The notes under the pieces are model-generated. The model searched no databases and had not been told where the DNA came from. It saw only the letters and a list, made by a program, of their open reading frames with translations. A program made the position numbers and the translations under genes. A stretch of 64,000 bases of DNA from Vibrio coralliilyticus ATCC BAA-450 (lineage in GTDB: Bacteria; Pseudomonadota; Gammaproteobacteria; Enterobacterales; Vibrionaceae), in contig NZ_ACZN01000012.1 in the NCBI RefSeq assembly GCF_000176135.1, positions 79,517-143,516 of the forward strand. The letters run 5' to 3'. Positions 1 through 10,078 of the stretch are shown here, in pieces; positions within the stretch are counted from its first letter, which is position 1, and each line of letters opens with the position of its first letter.

Positions 1-2430
1 GTGCCTTGTTTGAGAAAATGCCTGTTGTAGAGGTTGATCGCCGTAGATCATCCGAGCCCTCACTAACGCTTGGTGTTCCCATGTCCAGGCTTCATTATGC
101 TGGTATTCATCAAATGCATCTGCCGGACTTACTAGCAAGCCCGAAGCCCCTGAAGGGCGTAAGCGAGTATCCGCCTCGTACAAGATGCCTGATGCCGTTC
201 TTGTTGAGAATATATGGATGATGCGCTGCGCCAAACGTAAGTAAAATTGACGGCCATCAATCTCTTTTTTGCCATCGGTATAGGCATGAACTGGGCAGTC
301 ATGCATAAAGACGATATCCAGATCCGAGTTGTACCCCAGCTCCCAGCCGCCCACTTTGCCGTAACCAATCACAGCAAAGCCTCGACCCTCTCTGTCTTTT
401 AAGTGCGTCGGCTCACCATATTTCTCCGCCATTTGCAGCCACGCTTGATTCACCACAGACTCAACAATCGCTTCGGCGAGGTAAGTTAAGTGGTCACTGA
501 CTTTCATGACAGGCAGCACTCCTGCAATGTCTGCAGCAGCAATGCGTAAAATACAGATCTGCTTGAACTGACGCAGTGCTTCCATCTGTTGCTCCATATC
601 GTCTTCCGGGATACGAGCAAGGAAATCACGCAGTTCAGTGCGGTAGCTTTCCAATGGTACGGGATTGTATAACTGCTGAGGGTCAATCAACTCATCAAGC
701 AGAATCGGATAACGCCCAAGTTGCTCTGAAATCATTGGACTGGCCGTGCAAAGGCGAACCAGTTGTGTCAGTGCCGCTGGGTGCTCATCCAGCAATTCCA
801 GATAAGTTGTTCGGGTCACTATCTTATGTAGTAAATGCAGGACGCGAGGTAAACCAAATTTGGCATCCTGATGAGAATATATGGCCGCGAATATCTTCGG
901 CATTAAGCGGTTGAGCACTTCCCTGCCTCTTGGGCCCAGCGTTTTCTTGGCTAAGTCTTTCTTAAACTGAATGATGGTCGACGCCATCTCAGCGGCCTCA
1001 GTAGTGCCAATGTCCTGTTCTAGAACCGCTTCAATTACGTCGGGCTTTTCCGCCATGTCCCATAGTTCATGGAAGTGCTTGGCGACTTCTGAACACTCTT
1101 CTTCCTCATCGCCGATAAGATTATTGAATACTTGATGGACGTTGTGCATATGTTGACGCACTTGTTCGATTAACGAGGTCCAATCTGGATACCCCATTGC
1201 AACAGCGAGTTGCAATTGTTCATTCTCACATTCAGGCAGTGTTTGCGTTTGCTTGTCGGCCATTGCCTGCAACAGGTTCTCTAACCGGCGCAGGAATTTA
1301 TACGACAGCTTAAGGTTATTAACCTCTTCACTGGTCAGCTGCTCCAACTCTTCAATCGCATCGAGGGTCACTAACAACCCGCGTTGGCGCAGATTCGGCT
1401 CACGGCCACCACGAATCAACTGAAATACCTGAGCGATAAACTCAATTTCACGAATGCCGCCCGCGCCGAGTTTAATATTGTTGCTTAACCCCCGTCGACG
1501 CACTTCGCTGCTGATCATCGACTTCATACGCCTCAGGGACTGAATCGCACTGAAGTCGATGTAGCGACGGAACACAAACGGACGCAGCATCTGACGCAAC
1601 TCTTGATACTGTGGGTACATTTCACGCCCCATCACTCGCGCTTTAATCATTGCGTAGCGTTCCCAGTCGCGCCCCTGCTCCTGATAGTAATCTTCGAGCG
1701 CTGCGTAGCTCATCACCAATGGACCGCTGTCGCCAAAAGGACGCAAGCGCATGTCCACGCGATAACAGAAGCCATCAAAGGTCTGCTGGTCGAGCGCTTT
1801 GATTATGCGTTGTCCTAGACGAGTAAAAAACTGAGCATTGGCAATGCTACGACGAGCACCTTGAGTCTCACCGTTCTCCGGATAAGTAAAGATCAGATCG
1901 ATATCTGAAGAGAAGTTCAGCTCACCACCACCCAGTTTACCCATACCAATAACCAGCATAGGCTGCGCCTCACCTGCATCATTGCATGGCGTGCCCCACA
2001 GCTCACAACACGCTTTGTACTGCCACTGATAGGTTTCGAAAATCATTGCTTCTGCCAACTGAGACAGATGCTCTAGGCTTTGCTCAAGCTTCCAATTACC
2101 TATGAAGTCACGCCATGCAATGTATGTCATCTCTCGATTACGAAACTGTCTGAGTACTCGGTGACCTTGCATTTCATCACTGCATCCAGCCAATAACTCG
2201 GCCAAACGCTGTCGATATGTTTCGTGTCGAGACTCTACCTCTAACATCTTTGGCAAGTGTTGATGCAAATACTCATCTTGCTGCAGGGTATCGACAATAA
2301 ACTGACTCAATCCGGCCACATAATTGAGCTCCTCACGATAAGAGTCAGGCCACTCTTGAATAGCCTGATGTTGCAGTAAGGACTCCAGAGCAGTCTGGGA
2401 AACAGAAGCAAGACTCGCGGGCAATTGCAT
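1..2430 (-). CDS. glnE: Glutamine synthetase adenylyltransferase/deadenylase, 3' end cut by window
   Basis: Bifunctional enzyme that adds AMP to, and removes it from, glutamine synthetase in response to PII, so setting ammonia assimilation in the cytoplasm. The frame is open from the ATG at 2430 to the window edge, about 810 codons of a family length near 945, so the last ~135 residues are missing. Both nucleotidyltransferase-like domains are visible. The N-terminal deadenylase motif [17 protein letters not shown] lies near residue 157 and the C-terminal adenylylase motif [20 protein letters not shown] near residue 687. The frame read through without a stop or frameshift. A terminator at 2485-2507 separates it from the upstream chemoreceptor gene, so it should have its own promoter. 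Confidence 0.96.
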   Translation of the reverse strand, partial: MQLPASLASVSQTALESLLQHQAIQEWPDSYREELNYVAGLSQFIVDTLQQDEYLHQHLPKMLEVESRHETYRQRLAELLAGCSDEMQGHRVLRQFRNREMTYIAWRDFIGNWKLEQSLEHLSQLAEAMIFETYQWQYKACCELWGTPCNDAGEAQPMLVIGMGKLGGGELNFSSDIDLIFTYPENGETQGARRSIANAQFFTRLGQRIIKALDQQTFDGFCYRVDMRLRPFGDSGPLVMSYAALEDYYQEQGRDWERYAMIKARVMGREMYPQYQELRQMLRPFVFRRYIDFSAIQSLRRMKSMISSEVRRRGLSNNIKLGAGGIREIEFIAQVFQLIRGGREPNLRQRGLLVTLDAIEELEQLTSEEVNNLKLSYKFLRRLENLLQAMADKQTQTLPECENEQLQLAVAMGYPDWTSLIEQVRQHMHNVHQVFNNLIGDEEEECSEVAKHFHELWDMAEKPDVIEAVLEQDIGTTEAAEMASTIIQFKKDLAKKTLGPRGREVLNRLMPKIFAAIYSHQDAKFGLPRVLHLLHKIVTRTTYLELLDEHPAALTQLVRLCTASPMISEQLGRYPILLDELIDPQQLYNPVPLESYRTELRDFLARIPEDDMEQQMEALRQFKQICILRIAAADIAGVLPVMKVSDHLTYLAEAIVESVVNQAWLQMAEKYGEPTHLKDREGRGFAVIGYGKVGGWELGYNSDLDIVFMHDCPVHAYTDGKKEIDGRQFYLRLAQRIIHIFSTRTASGILYEADTRLRPSGASGLLVSPADAFDEYQHNEAWTWEHQALVRARMIYGDQPLQQAFSQTRH

Positions 2431-2480
2431 GGTTCTTCCTTGGGTCGATAAATTCGTTGATAGGGATTTTATACCAATAA

Positions 2481-2507
2481 AAAACGCCCACTAACAATGA
2501 GTGGGCG
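2481..2507 (-). terminator. Rho-independent terminator of the chemoreceptor gene
   Basis: An 8-bp perfect stem (2485-2492 with 2500-2507, CGCCCACT/AGTGGGCG) is followed on the minus strand by a run of six T. It sits just after the chemoreceptor stop codon and before the glnE start. Confidence 0.85.
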
Positions 2508-2529
2508 CTTATTCGTACTATTCTGGCGA

Positions 2530-3786
2530 TCAGACTTTAAAGGATGTGATCTTGGCATCCAGAGCTTCAGCATTTTTCTGCATGATTTCCGAGGTTTCGA
2601 GCAATTCAGATACCACAGTCACCGATGCTTCCACCAGCTCACGTACGTTCGTCAAGTTCTGATTCATCTCTTCTGCGACGCTGCTTTGCTGACCCGCTGC
2701 CGTCGCAATCTGGAAGTTCATGTCGTTGATTTGATTGACCTGAGCAACAATCCCGTCTAGCTCGCTCCCAGCATTAGTAACCAAATCAACGCCCTCAGCC
2801 GCCTCAACAACACTCTTCTCCATCAATTCCACTGCAGAGCTCGCGCTGGATTGTAGTTGAGTGATCATTTCCTGAATTTCGACCGTCGCTCCTTGAGTAC
2901 GCTGCGCAAGGTTTCTCACTTCATCAGCCACGACTGCAAAACCTCGACCGGCTTCGCCCGCTCGTGCCGCTTCGATAGCCGCATTCAGTGCCAGTAAGTT
3001 GGTCTGCTCTGAGATTCCCTGAATCGTACCAACCACACTGCCAATCGATTCGACGCTCTCTTCAACCTGATTAACAGCTTGAGCAGAGGCGGAAATGTCT
3101 TTCGATAAATCACTGATTTTCTGCACTGTCCCTTGCACAAAGCGCTGACCACTTTCCGCCTGACCAGACGCATTCTCCGTTAGCGAGGAAGCATTTTGTG
3201 CATGATCAGCAACAGTCTGTACTGTGGACGACATTTCACTCATCGCCGTTGCCAGTTGATCAATCTCGTTAAACTCTTCTTGTGCTGACTCTTTGGTTTC
3301 TGACATGCTCATAGTCATGACTTCAGTCAGCCCTGCAAGCTCTTGTGATGCGTCAATTTGTAGCTTGATCATTTCCTGCAGTTGCATCCGTGTCTTTTCC
3401 AGTTCACGTGCCACATCACCGTATTCGTCTTTACAGTCCATCTCAATCGGTACCGATAGATTGCGGTCCGCCATTAACTTGATAGAGTCACTAAGATACT
3501 GTGTCTGACGCAGCATGATACGTGCTGCAAACAAGAGTAAAACGACAAATACCACGATCATGGCTGCCGTCTGCCAGGCCACCTGTACCATGTAAGCTTC
3601 GTAATGTTCCTGAGCAACCTGAGCGTTTTGAGTAGCGGCGAGAAGAGAATCATAGAAGGTGCTCGCATCCCATAATTGCTTGCCGATGATCAGAATGGTA
3701 CTGAACACCATCAACATCACCATCTTGGGAACCAGACGAATATCCGTGATCACTCGCTCCCATGGCTTAAATGCCATTTTGGTCAT
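2530..3786 (-). CDS. Methyl-accepting chemotaxis protein with a very small periplasmic loop
   Basis: Chemoreceptor of 418 residues that would signal to CheA/CheW at the inner membrane. Transmembrane helices are visible near residues 20-38 and 71-91, leaving only about 32 residues in the periplasm, too few for a 4-helix-bundle or Cache sensor domain. A HAMP-like linker follows (about 92-142), then a full cytoplasmic signalling coiled coil with the conserved hairpin tip ([18 protein letters not shown], then [18 protein letters not shown]). It ends in ITSFKV and lacks a C-terminal CheR-docking pentapeptide of the NWETF type. The ATG at 3786 has a GGAG 8 bases upstream. The ligand is unknown. The small loop suggests sensing in or near the membrane, or through a partner protein. 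Confidence 0.93.
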   Translation of the reverse strand: MTKMAFKPWERVITDIRLVPKMVMLMVFSTILIIGKQLWDASTFYDSLLAATQNAQVAQEHYEAYMVQVAWQTAAMIVVFVVLLLFAARIMLRQTQYLSDSIKLMADRNLSVPIEMDCKDEYGDVARELEKTRMQLQEMIKLQIDASQELAGLTEVMTMSMSETKESAQEEFNEIDQLATAMSEMSSTVQTVADHAQNASSLTENASGQAESGQRFVQGTVQKISDLSKDISASAQAVNQVEESVESIGSVVGTIQGISEQTNLLALNAAIEAARAGEAGRGFAVVADEVRNLAQRTQGATVEIQEMITQLQSSASSAVELMEKSVVEAAEGVDLVTNAGSELDGIVAQVNQINDMNFQIATAAGQQSSVAEEMNQNLTNVRELVEASVTVVSELLETSEIMQKNAEALDAKITSFKV

Positions 3787-3905
3787 TGTTAGTTCTCCGC
3801 TAAGTCTTATATATTGTTTTTATTCCTGATAACTGTCAGGACACTATTAACTATCGCTCGTTACCATCATCTAGATAGCGAATATGTATTTATTTTGAGC
3901 CTCGT

Positions 3906-4670
3906 ATGAATAGAAATGATATCAAATCTGATACAAAACCAATGAGCTTACTGTCACTAATCCTGTCTTTCATGGCGTTATTTGTGATCTCTGGCCTGCT
4001 GTTTTTCCCTCTAAGCAGCCAAACGCGTCAGGTTCTTATCGGCTTAGACTTTATTATCTGTAGCGTCTTTCTCCTTCAACTGAGCATAGATTTGATCCGC
4101 GCAACAGATCGTGTGCAATTTATGAAACGGCATTGGATAGACTTCCTAGCTAGTATTCCTATGATTGAGCCGTTGCGCTTTGCGCGCCTGTTCCACATCT
4201 TGCGCGTGATTCTAGTCATCCGCTCAAGTAACTTTCTCATCAAGCAGTTGCTGGTAAATCGCCGAGAAACAACCCTTGCATCGATTCTGTTGTTAATGGT
4301 GGTCTTGCTGACCATAGGCTCGAGTATGATGTTGTTTGTTGAAGGCAAATCACCTGATGCCAATATTCAAACTGGCGGCGATGCGATGTGGTGGGCACTC
4401 GTCACCATTTCAACGGTGGGTTATGGGGATCATTTCCCTGTCACGGACGCAGGTAAAATCTTAGCCTCTGGGTTGATCATCTGTGGCGTTGGCATTTTCG
4501 GTATGATTTCAGGTTTGATCACTTCGCTGATCACCTCACCGACGGAAGTTCAAGCAAGACGTTCTGAAAACAAAGAGCGGCTATTGTTAGAGCTGGTACA
4601 AAAGCAAGATGAAATTCTGCGCCGTCTAGACCGATTAGAACAGCAGGAAGAAAAAAAACGGGAGCCGTAA
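3906..4670 (+). CDS. Voltage-gated-type potassium channel
   Basis: Inner-membrane ion channel of 254 residues with a six-helix plan: helices near residues 15-34, 43-64, 75-86, an S4-like arginine-bearing segment 91-115, S5 124-145 and S6 185-210. The pore loop carries the potassium selectivity filter TVGYGD at residues 170-175. S4 has spaced arginines (RFARLFHILRVILVIR), so voltage sensing is plausible. The C-terminus (about 215-252) is a charged coiled coil, probably for tetramer assembly. It is divergent from the chemoreceptor and convergent with the CYTH-CHAD gene. Its stop codon lies inside the loop of the shared terminator at 4657-4680. Confidence 0.9.
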   Translation: MNRNDIKSDTKPMSLLSLILSFMALFVISGLLFFPLSSQTRQVLIGLDFIICSVFLLQLSIDLIRATDRVQFMKRHWIDFLASIPMIEPLRFARLFHILRVILVIRSSNFLIKQLLVNRRETTLASILLLMVVLLTIGSSMMLFVEGKSPDANIQTGGDAMWWALVTISTVGYGDHFPVTDAGKILASGLIICGVGIFGMISGLITSLITSPTEVQARRSENKERLLLELVQKQDEILRRLDRLEQQEEKKREP

Positions 4671-4682
4671 AGCTCCCGTTTC
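4657..4682. terminator. Bidirectional terminator overlapping a stop codon
   Basis: The perfect 9-bp stem 4657-4665/4672-4680 (AACGGGAGC/GCTCCCGTT) has the potassium channel stop codon (4668-4670) in its loop. On the minus strand it is followed by eight T, so it is a strong terminator for the CYTH-CHAD gene. On the plus strand the T run is short. Confidence 0.85.
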
Positions 4683-4701
4683 ACAAATCACTATTATCCA
4701 C

Positions 4702-6219
4702 TTAGTCTTGCCAGTAAGGCTCCGCTTCAATACAGATAATGCGAGTCTGTTCCATGGCATGAAGAATGGAGCTCTCTTGGCGAGACAACCAGCGCTGAAG
4801 CTGTTCTTGTTCATCACCTTCCAGCTTATCGACCATATTGTCTAACGTGCGGAGTTTAAGGAGATCATCGATACCGTGGAGTAAATCGCTCCATGGTAGG
4901 CGGAAACTGTTGCGCTCTTCAAAATCGAACAAACTCGCGAAGCTCACCCCCGTATAAAGGTTACGCATCAGGCGATATTGTTGATCAATATAGTCCTGAC
5001 TGTTCAGCGCACGCTCTGGCGGAAAGGCTTCCATTAACTCAGCCCAAGTGCGATCCAACTGCTTCACAGAAAAAGGTTCAACCGTTAGTGCCATCTTGTC
5101 GCGCGCTTTGTCATCAAGAAATGGCTGCCAGCCCCGGGTCAGGATCCAACGACTGAGATCAAGCAAAAGACCCGTGTATCTGGCGGAATTGAGTAACGTC
5201 AGCATCTCTTCACGATCAGGCAAGGCTTCTTGAACCAATTTCAGCTCACCGACCAGAAACTTACGCGCATCAAGCTTACGCAGAGCATGACCTTTATCGT
5301 CGAGTAACGCTTCTAAATAGTCATAGTCATTTAACCATTCTAGCTCTTGCTCAAGCCACTTGAGTTCCTGACGTACTAATGCACTAGCACGACGAGGGAC
5401 CACGCCTCCGTATACCGTCAGCAGTTGACGAATAAAACTGATAGAGCTTTTAATTTCATTCAAGGCTTCTACCGATTCACGCTCAACATAAATTTGCTCG
5501 TGGTAATGCCAGTGTGACAAACCATGCTCCAAAGAGTTGATAAAGCAAGACTCAACCGTGTCGTGTTTGTCCGTACTGACTAAAGCCAGCGGTTTGACGT
5601 CATCGCCAGTGTAACCACTTGCTAAACGATAACCTTTAGCCGCCTTGCTGAGATTACCAAGGCGCATGCCCCCTTCTTCAGAGAAGCTACGCGCAAGCGT
5701 AAATAGAGCGTCTGTTTGGCCTGATTTCAGCTCTAGCTCTACTTCACAAATCGGGTCTTCTTTATCACCTGCTTCTACTTTGCCCTGATCGAAAGCGACT
5801 TCGATTTGGCTGCCGTCTGGCATGGCAATCAACCATTGCTCACGAGTGAAGTTTGTCGAGAAAAGCGGGGTAAGTTCGGATTGCAGCGTTTCAGTGTCTT
5901 TGCCAGTCGGCCAGATATCTGATGGGTGAAGAGAAAGAAGCGGATCATTGCTGTCATGCTCGGCGTTGAATTCAGGTCGCTGGTGTAAACCTGCCACCAC
6001 ACGTCCGGACGTCTTGACCGTCTGGACATACACATCGTCAAAACGGCGAATTCTTAAGCCAATGTCATGCTGGCGTAACCAATTGTCGGGAGTATCAAAG
6101 TAGGTATTTCCTAGCTCACGACAACTGTGCTGAAGTACTTTGGTTTGGGAGATTTTATCTCGTAAAGCATTTGAAAAATCAGGAGAAACAAAAAACTTCA
6201 GTTCTATCTCGGTTTCCAT
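4702..6219 (-). CDS. ygiF: CYTH-CHAD domain inorganic triphosphatase (YgiF-like)
   Basis: Protein of 505 residues with an N-terminal CYTH triphosphate tunnel domain (about 1-200) and a C-terminal helical CHAD domain (about 215-500), the plan of E. coli YgiF, a cytoplasmic inorganic triphosphatase. The metal-binding ExExK signature is present at the extreme N-terminus (EIELK, residues 4-8), which sets the start at 6219. The frame stays open 19 codons further upstream, but that extension has no family similarity, and AAAGG precedes 6219. CHAD domains bind polyphosphate. The next genes divergently downstream concern phosphate transport, a suggestive but unproven link. Confidence 0.88.
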   Translation of the reverse strand: METEIELKFFVSPDFSNALRDKISQTKVLQHSCRELGNTYFDTPDNWLRQHDIGLRIRRFDDVYVQTVKTSGRVVAGLHQRPEFNAEHDSNDPLLSLHPSDIWPTGKDTETLQSELTPLFSTNFTREQWLIAMPDGSQIEVAFDQGKVEAGDKEDPICEVELELKSGQTDALFTLARSFSEEGGMRLGNLSKAAKGYRLASGYTGDDVKPLALVSTDKHDTVESCFINSLEHGLSHWHYHEQIYVERESVEALNEIKSSISFIRQLLTVYGGVVPRRASALVRQELKWLEQELEWLNDYDYLEALLDDKGHALRKLDARKFLVGELKLVQEALPDREEMLTLLNSARYTGLLLDLSRWILTRGWQPFLDDKARDKMALTVEPFSVKQLDRTWAELMEAFPPERALNSQDYIDQQYRLMRNLYTGVSFASLFDFEERNSFRLPWSDLLHGIDDLLKLRTLDNMVDKLEGDEQEQLQRWLSRQESSILHAMEQTRIICIEAEPYWQD

Positions 6220-6423
6220 AGTTATACCTTTTAAAGCAGATACAAACAGGATATTGCCAATTTTCGTACTGGGCAAGAAAGAAATATCGCAGCAATGATG
6301 ATCTAAAACAGTTTTAATGATGGATTTAATGCGTTAACATGCGCGCCTTTATAGCCATCGTTCAACATTTCACCACGAATGGTGTATGTTATTTTTAGGT
6401 TATATTAATTAGGTTGAATGACC

Positions 6424-7104
6424 ATGCCAGTAAATACAATTATGGGGTTATTTGCAAAGTCCCCAATTAAGCCTTTGCAGCGCCACGTAGTGTGTGTCAA
6501 CGAATGTTGTTCTCACCTAGTGAATTTCTTTGAAGTCAGTTCAAAGGGTGACTGGGAAAAAGCATCAGAAATTCGTGCACAGATTTCTCACCTTGAGAAA
6601 GAAGCTGACGTACTTAAGCGCGAAATTCGCCTTAAACTTCCTCGCGGTTTGTTTATGCCAGTAGATCGTAGCGACATGCTTGAACTACTGACTCAGCAAG
6701 ACAAACTGGCAAACCTAGCAAAAGATATTGCTGGCCGTGTATACGGTCGTCAATTGACTTTCCCAGAGCCTCTCCAAGAAAACTTCATTGCGTATGTTAA
6801 ACGTTGTCTCGATGCAGCGAATCAGGCGCAAAAAGTCATCAATGAGCTCGATGAGTTATTGGAAACTGGATTTAAAGGCCGCGAAGTAACGCTTGTGGCT
6901 GAAATGATCCATCAACTGGATGTGATTGAGGACGATACTGACGCGATGCAGATTCAACTTCGCCAACAACTGATGGCGGTTGAAAACGATCTGAATCCGA
7001 TCGATGTAATGTTCCTTTATAAGATTCTTGAATGGGTAGGTGGCATAGCTGATCAGGCGCAACGTGTTGGTGCGCGTCTAGAGCTAATGTTGTCTCGCTC
7101 ATAA
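6424..7104 (+). CDS. DUF47/TIGR00153 PhoU-like phosphate transport partner
   Basis: All-helical cytoplasmic protein of 226 residues (228 if started at 6418) in the DUF47 family (PhoU-like), typically encoded just before a PiT phosphate transporter and thought to regulate it. The start at 6424 gives the usual family N-terminus MPVNTIMGLFAKSP and has AGG ten bases upstream. The ATG at 6418 is an equally possible start. Long charged helices rich in E, K and Q run throughout, and there are no membrane segments. It lies 130 bases before the PiT gene, with a terminator or attenuator in between. Confidence 0.88.
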   Translation: MPVNTIMGLFAKSPIKPLQRHVVCVNECCSHLVNFFEVSSKGDWEKASEIRAQISHLEKEADVLKREIRLKLPRGLFMPVDRSDMLELLTQQDKLANLAKDIAGRVYGRQLTFPEPLQENFIAYVKRCLDAANQAQKVINELDELLETGFKGREVTLVAEMIHQLDVIEDDTDAMQIQLRQQLMAVENDLNPIDVMFLYKILEWVGGIADQAQRVGARLELMLSRS

Positions 7105-7147
7105 ACAAATAAGTTAACCAAATAACGAAGAGCATTTTAATAGCACT

Positions 7148-7190
7148 CCCCTGATAGGCGTTAAATAATGAGACGCCGAAGGGGTTTTTT
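7148..7190 (+). terminator. Terminator or attenuator between DUF47 and PiT genes
   Basis: A two-part stem (CCCCT/AGGGG at 7148-7152/7180-7184 enclosing GGCGT/ACGCC at 7157-7161/7173-7177) is followed by six T. It lies between two genes expected to be in one operon, so it probably makes PiT expression partial, or PiT has a second promoter downstream. Confidence 0.7.
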
Positions 7191-7234
7191 CGTGCCGAAT
7201 TTGCTCCGCTTGTTATCAACAACTAGGTATTACG

Positions 7235-8494
7235 ATGGATATCCTTGCGAACTACGGCACTGTCCTGATTATTATTGCAGCAGTTTTTGGCTTTATGATG
7301 GCTATTGGTATTGGCGCGAATGACGTAGCCAATGCGATGGGTACATCGGTAGGCTCTAAAGCGCTAACCGTAAAACAAGCGATCATTATCGCGATGATCT
7401 TTGAATTTGCGGGGGCATACCTTGCAGGCGGTGAAGTAACCGACACTATCCGTAAAGGCGTAATCGAAACGTCACTCTTTGCTAGCCAGCCGGACGTTCT
7501 TGTCTTCGGTATGATGTCAGCCCTTCTTGCGGCAGGTACATGGCTTCTTCTTGCTTCTTATATGGGTTGGCCTGTATCAACTACTCACTCGATCATTGGT
7601 GCCATCATCGGCTTTGCCTGTGTGTCTGTGGGTACCGAAGCGGTCGATTGGGGCTCAGTTCAAGGCATCGTAGGTAGCTGGATCATTACTCCAGTCATCT
7701 CAGGTTTCTTTGCGTACGTGATTTTCGTCAGCGCCCAGCGCTTAATCTTTGATACCGAGAAACCACTCTTCAACGCTAAACGTTTCGTCCCAGTCTACAT
7801 GTTCATCACTACCATGGTGATTGCGCTGGTAACGATCAAAAAAGGCCTTAAGCACGTTGGTCTGCACCTTTCTGACGGCGAAGCATGGATGTGGGCAGCT
7901 GCGGTATCTGCACTGGTTATGGCGGGCGGTTACTTCTACATTCAGAAGAAATTCTCAAGCCGCGAAGATGATCACGGTTTCGCTGGCGTAGAAGGTATCT
8001 TCAGCGTACTTATGGTTATCACAGCATGTGCAATGGCATTCGCTCACGGTTCAAACGACGTTGCTAACGCGATTGGCCCTCTGTCTGCAGTTGTATCTAC
8101 CATTGAACACATGGGCGAAATCACAACTAAGAGCACCATCGCTTGGTGGATTCTACCTCTTGGCGGTTTCGGTATCGTTGTTGGTCTGGCGACGCTTGGT
8201 CACAAAGTAATGGCAACTGTTGGTACAGGCATCACTGAACTGACACCAAGCCGCGGTTTCGCAGCTCAGCTAGCAACAGCGTGTACTGTTGTTCTGGCAT
8301 CAGGTACTGGTCTTCCTATCTCGACCACACAAACACTAGTTGGTGCGGTATTAGGTGTTGGTTTTGCTCGCGGTATCGCAGCATTGAACCTAGGTGTTGT
8401 ACGTAACATCGTTGCATCTTGGATTGTGACCCTGCCAGCAGGTGCACTACTTGCGGTTGTGTTCTTCTACGCAATTCAGGCAATGTTCATCTGA
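7235..8494 (+). CDS. Inorganic phosphate transporter, PiT family
   Basis: Integral inner-membrane phosphate:cation symporter of 419 residues with about ten or more hydrophobic helices. The duplicated PiT signature is clear: GANDVANAMGTSVGS near residue 27 and AHGSNDVANAIGPLSAV near residue 269, each in one of the two inverted halves. A cytoplasmic linker rich in charged residues (QKKFSSREDDH) separates the halves. Length fits the shorter PiT proteins that pair with DUF47 rather than the ~500-residue E. coli PitA. Its upstream neighbour is the DUF47 partner. Confidence 0.93.
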   Translation: MDILANYGTVLIIIAAVFGFMMAIGIGANDVANAMGTSVGSKALTVKQAIIIAMIFEFAGAYLAGGEVTDTIRKGVIETSLFASQPDVLVFGMMSALLAAGTWLLLASYMGWPVSTTHSIIGAIIGFACVSVGTEAVDWGSVQGIVGSWIITPVISGFFAYVIFVSAQRLIFDTEKPLFNAKRFVPVYMFITTMVIALVTIKKGLKHVGLHLSDGEAWMWAAAVSALVMAGGYFYIQKKFSSREDDHGFAGVEGIFSVLMVITACAMAFAHGSNDVANAIGPLSAVVSTIEHMGEITTKSTIAWWILPLGGFGIVVGLATLGHKVMATVGTGITELTPSRGFAAQLATACTVVLASGTGLPISTTQTLVGAVLGVGFARGIAALNLGVVRNIVASWIVTLPAGALLAVVFFYAIQAMFI

Positions 8495-8548
8495 TGAGCA
8501 AGTCAATGATGTGTTAACACACTGTCATTATTGACTCAAATCCACAGA

Positions 8549-8574
8549 AAGGGAGGCTCAGCCTCCCTTCTTTG
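8549..8574 (+). terminator. Terminator after the PiT gene
   Basis: Perfect 9-bp stem AAGGGAGGC/GCCTCCCTT (8549-8557/8561-8569) with a three-base loop and a modest T run, 55 bases after the transporter stop. Confidence 0.7.
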
Positions 8575-8648
8575 TTGCAGTGACTGGGGAAACTACTTAC
8601 TATTTGGCACTAGCAAGTTATAGACAAAAGACTGTTAAAGGATTTACC

Positions 8649-9260
8649 GTGAAAAAACTGGTTTGCTTCGTTCTAGCATCACTGCTCGCTGTTCCAGCAG
8701 CAATGGCTCAAGACCGATACATTTCTGATAAGCTATTTACCTACATGCACTCTGGTCCTAGCAACCAATTCCGCATTATCGGCAGTGTCGATGCCGGTGA
8801 CAAAGTGAAGCAACTTTCGACCAACCGAGATACTGGCTACACCCAGATTGAAGACGCCAAAGGTCGCAAAGGCTGGGTAGAAAGCCGTTTCGTCACAAGA
8901 CAAGAAAGCATGGCGCTTCGTCTTCCTAAACTAGAGAAAGAACTGGCAGATGTTAAAGGAAAGCTTGCCAATGCTCGATCTAGCGCTGACCAAGAAAAAG
9001 CAGGTCTAGCGGATTCACTAGAAAACCGTAATCGCCAGATTGCCGACCTTGAGAAGAGCTACGGTGAAATCAGTCAACAACTGACAGCCTCACAAGAAGA
9101 AGTCCGTAATCTACGTGCTAAGCTGGATACGCAGAAAGATGACCTACTACTGAAGTACTTTATGTACGGTGGTGGTGTAGCGGGTATTGGATTACTATTT
9201 GGCCTGCTCTTGCCACACATTATTCCACGCAAAAAACGCTCTCCATCTGGCTGGGCTTAA
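8649..9260 (+). CDS. TIGR04211-family SH3 domain membrane protein
   Basis: Envelope protein of 203 residues. A signal peptide (residues 1-20, ending AAMA|Q) is followed by a bacterial SH3 domain (about 22-88), a charged coiled coil (about 95-165) and a C-terminal transmembrane helix (about 170-192) closed by RKKR. This is the plan of the TIGR04211 family (E. coli YgiM-like), a periplasmic domain anchored by its C-terminal helix. The GTG start at 8649 is chosen because it begins the signal peptide and has AAAGGA seven bases upstream. The open frame from 8580 would add 23 residues before the signal peptide. In many gammaproteobacteria this gene is near cca, as here. Confidence 0.86.
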   Translation: MKKLVCFVLASLLAVPAAMAQDRYISDKLFTYMHSGPSNQFRIIGSVDAGDKVKQLSTNRDTGYTQIEDAKGRKGWVESRFVTRQESMALRLPKLEKELADVKGKLANARSSADQEKAGLADSLENRNRQIADLEKSYGEISQQLTASQEEVRNLRAKLDTQKDDLLLKYFMYGGGVAGIGLLFGLLLPHIIPRKKRSPSGWA

Positions 9261-9272
9261 ATACAGAACATC

Positions 9273-9300
9273 AAAAAAGGTCGCCTTGGCGACCTTTTTT
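9273..9300. terminator. Bidirectional terminator between SH3 gene and gspB
   Basis: Perfect 13-bp palindrome arms 9273-9285/9288-9300 (AAAAAAGGTCGCC/GGCGACCTTTTTT) in the convergent gap, with T runs on both strands. Confidence 0.9.
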
Positions 9301-9301
9301 A

Positions 9302-10078
9302 TTATCCTTTCCAGTCATATAAAGCTGGCACTTCAATCACCGAGCCTTTAAATGAAATCGCACTGCGTTGCGGTTCAATGTGCTGCAACTGAATGTCATT
9401 GCTAATCCAGTCACCTTCGCGATATTCGGTCCCATTGACTTTCACCCAACGTTTGTCTGGGTTGCTTGAGTAAACGTGTGTCTGGAAATTCAGCGGTGGC
9501 AGCTTTCCTTGCCACTGGCGGCTGTGTATCGCTAGATCGGACGCCTCACTGTCATCATATTTCGGCTCTGGGTTTGCACTCGACTCCAGTGCAGATTCAA
9601 CCCGCATAGCCAGTTCAGGTGATAAGCCAGATAAATCTAAACCATCCAATAGTGTACTGTTTTGTGACTGAGCAGGCGGCTGAACGCGCGGTAGAACAGG
9701 TTCTTGAGGTTGAACCACTGGTGGTTGAGTTTCTTCGCTTGCCACTTCTATATGACCAGTGTCAGCCTTAGCATATTCGTAAGTTTCACGAAGCTCGCTA
9801 AATGATGGGTAAGGCAAAGTCTGATACGCAAACGGGACTTCTAGCACTTGAGGTTTCGCTTGATGGCTCGCCTGCCATTGCCCTCGTTGCTCGAGGTAAC
9901 TCTGATATGTACTTAGAGCTCCCGTCACCAACGCAGGGGCAACAATAACCGTAGCTAACAACCAGCCTGATACCGTCCGTCGAGGTCGCACATCATTGAC
10001 TGATTGGTAATGATTCACGCCGTTAAATGTCTGATGGTTTTGCTCAGAGTGGTCTAAAGCCTGCAGTACTTTTGACAT
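9302..10078 (-). CDS. gspB: Type II secretion assembly protein GspB/ExeB
   Basis: Inner-membrane protein of 258 residues. It has a short cytoplasmic N-terminus, one transmembrane helix (about 39-57), a proline- and glutamine-rich periplasmic linker, and a C-terminal GspB domain (about 190-258) containing PPLNFQTHVYSSNPDKRWV. With GspA it helps insert the type II secretin through peptidoglycan. Its ATG (10078-10076) overlaps the gspA stop by one base (TAATG), indicating translational coupling. The rest of the gsp operon is not in this window, as is usual for vibrios. Confidence 0.9.
   Translation of the reverse strand: MSKVLQALDHSEQNHQTFNGVNHYQSVNDVRPRRTVSGWLLATVIVAPALVTGALSTYQSYLEQRGQWQASHQAKPQVLEVPFAYQTLPYPSFSELRETYEYAKADTGHIEVASEETQPPVVQPQEPVLPRVQPPAQSQNSTLLDGLDLSGLSPELAMRVESALESSANPEPKYDDSEASDLAIHSRQWQGKLPPLNFQTHVYSSNPDKRWVKVNGTEYREGDWISNDIQLQHIEPQRSAISFKGSVIEVPALYDWKG

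Noticed and set aside
576..914. 112-codon plus-strand frame opposite glnE
   Set aside because: glnE is continuously open on the other strand with recognisable domains.
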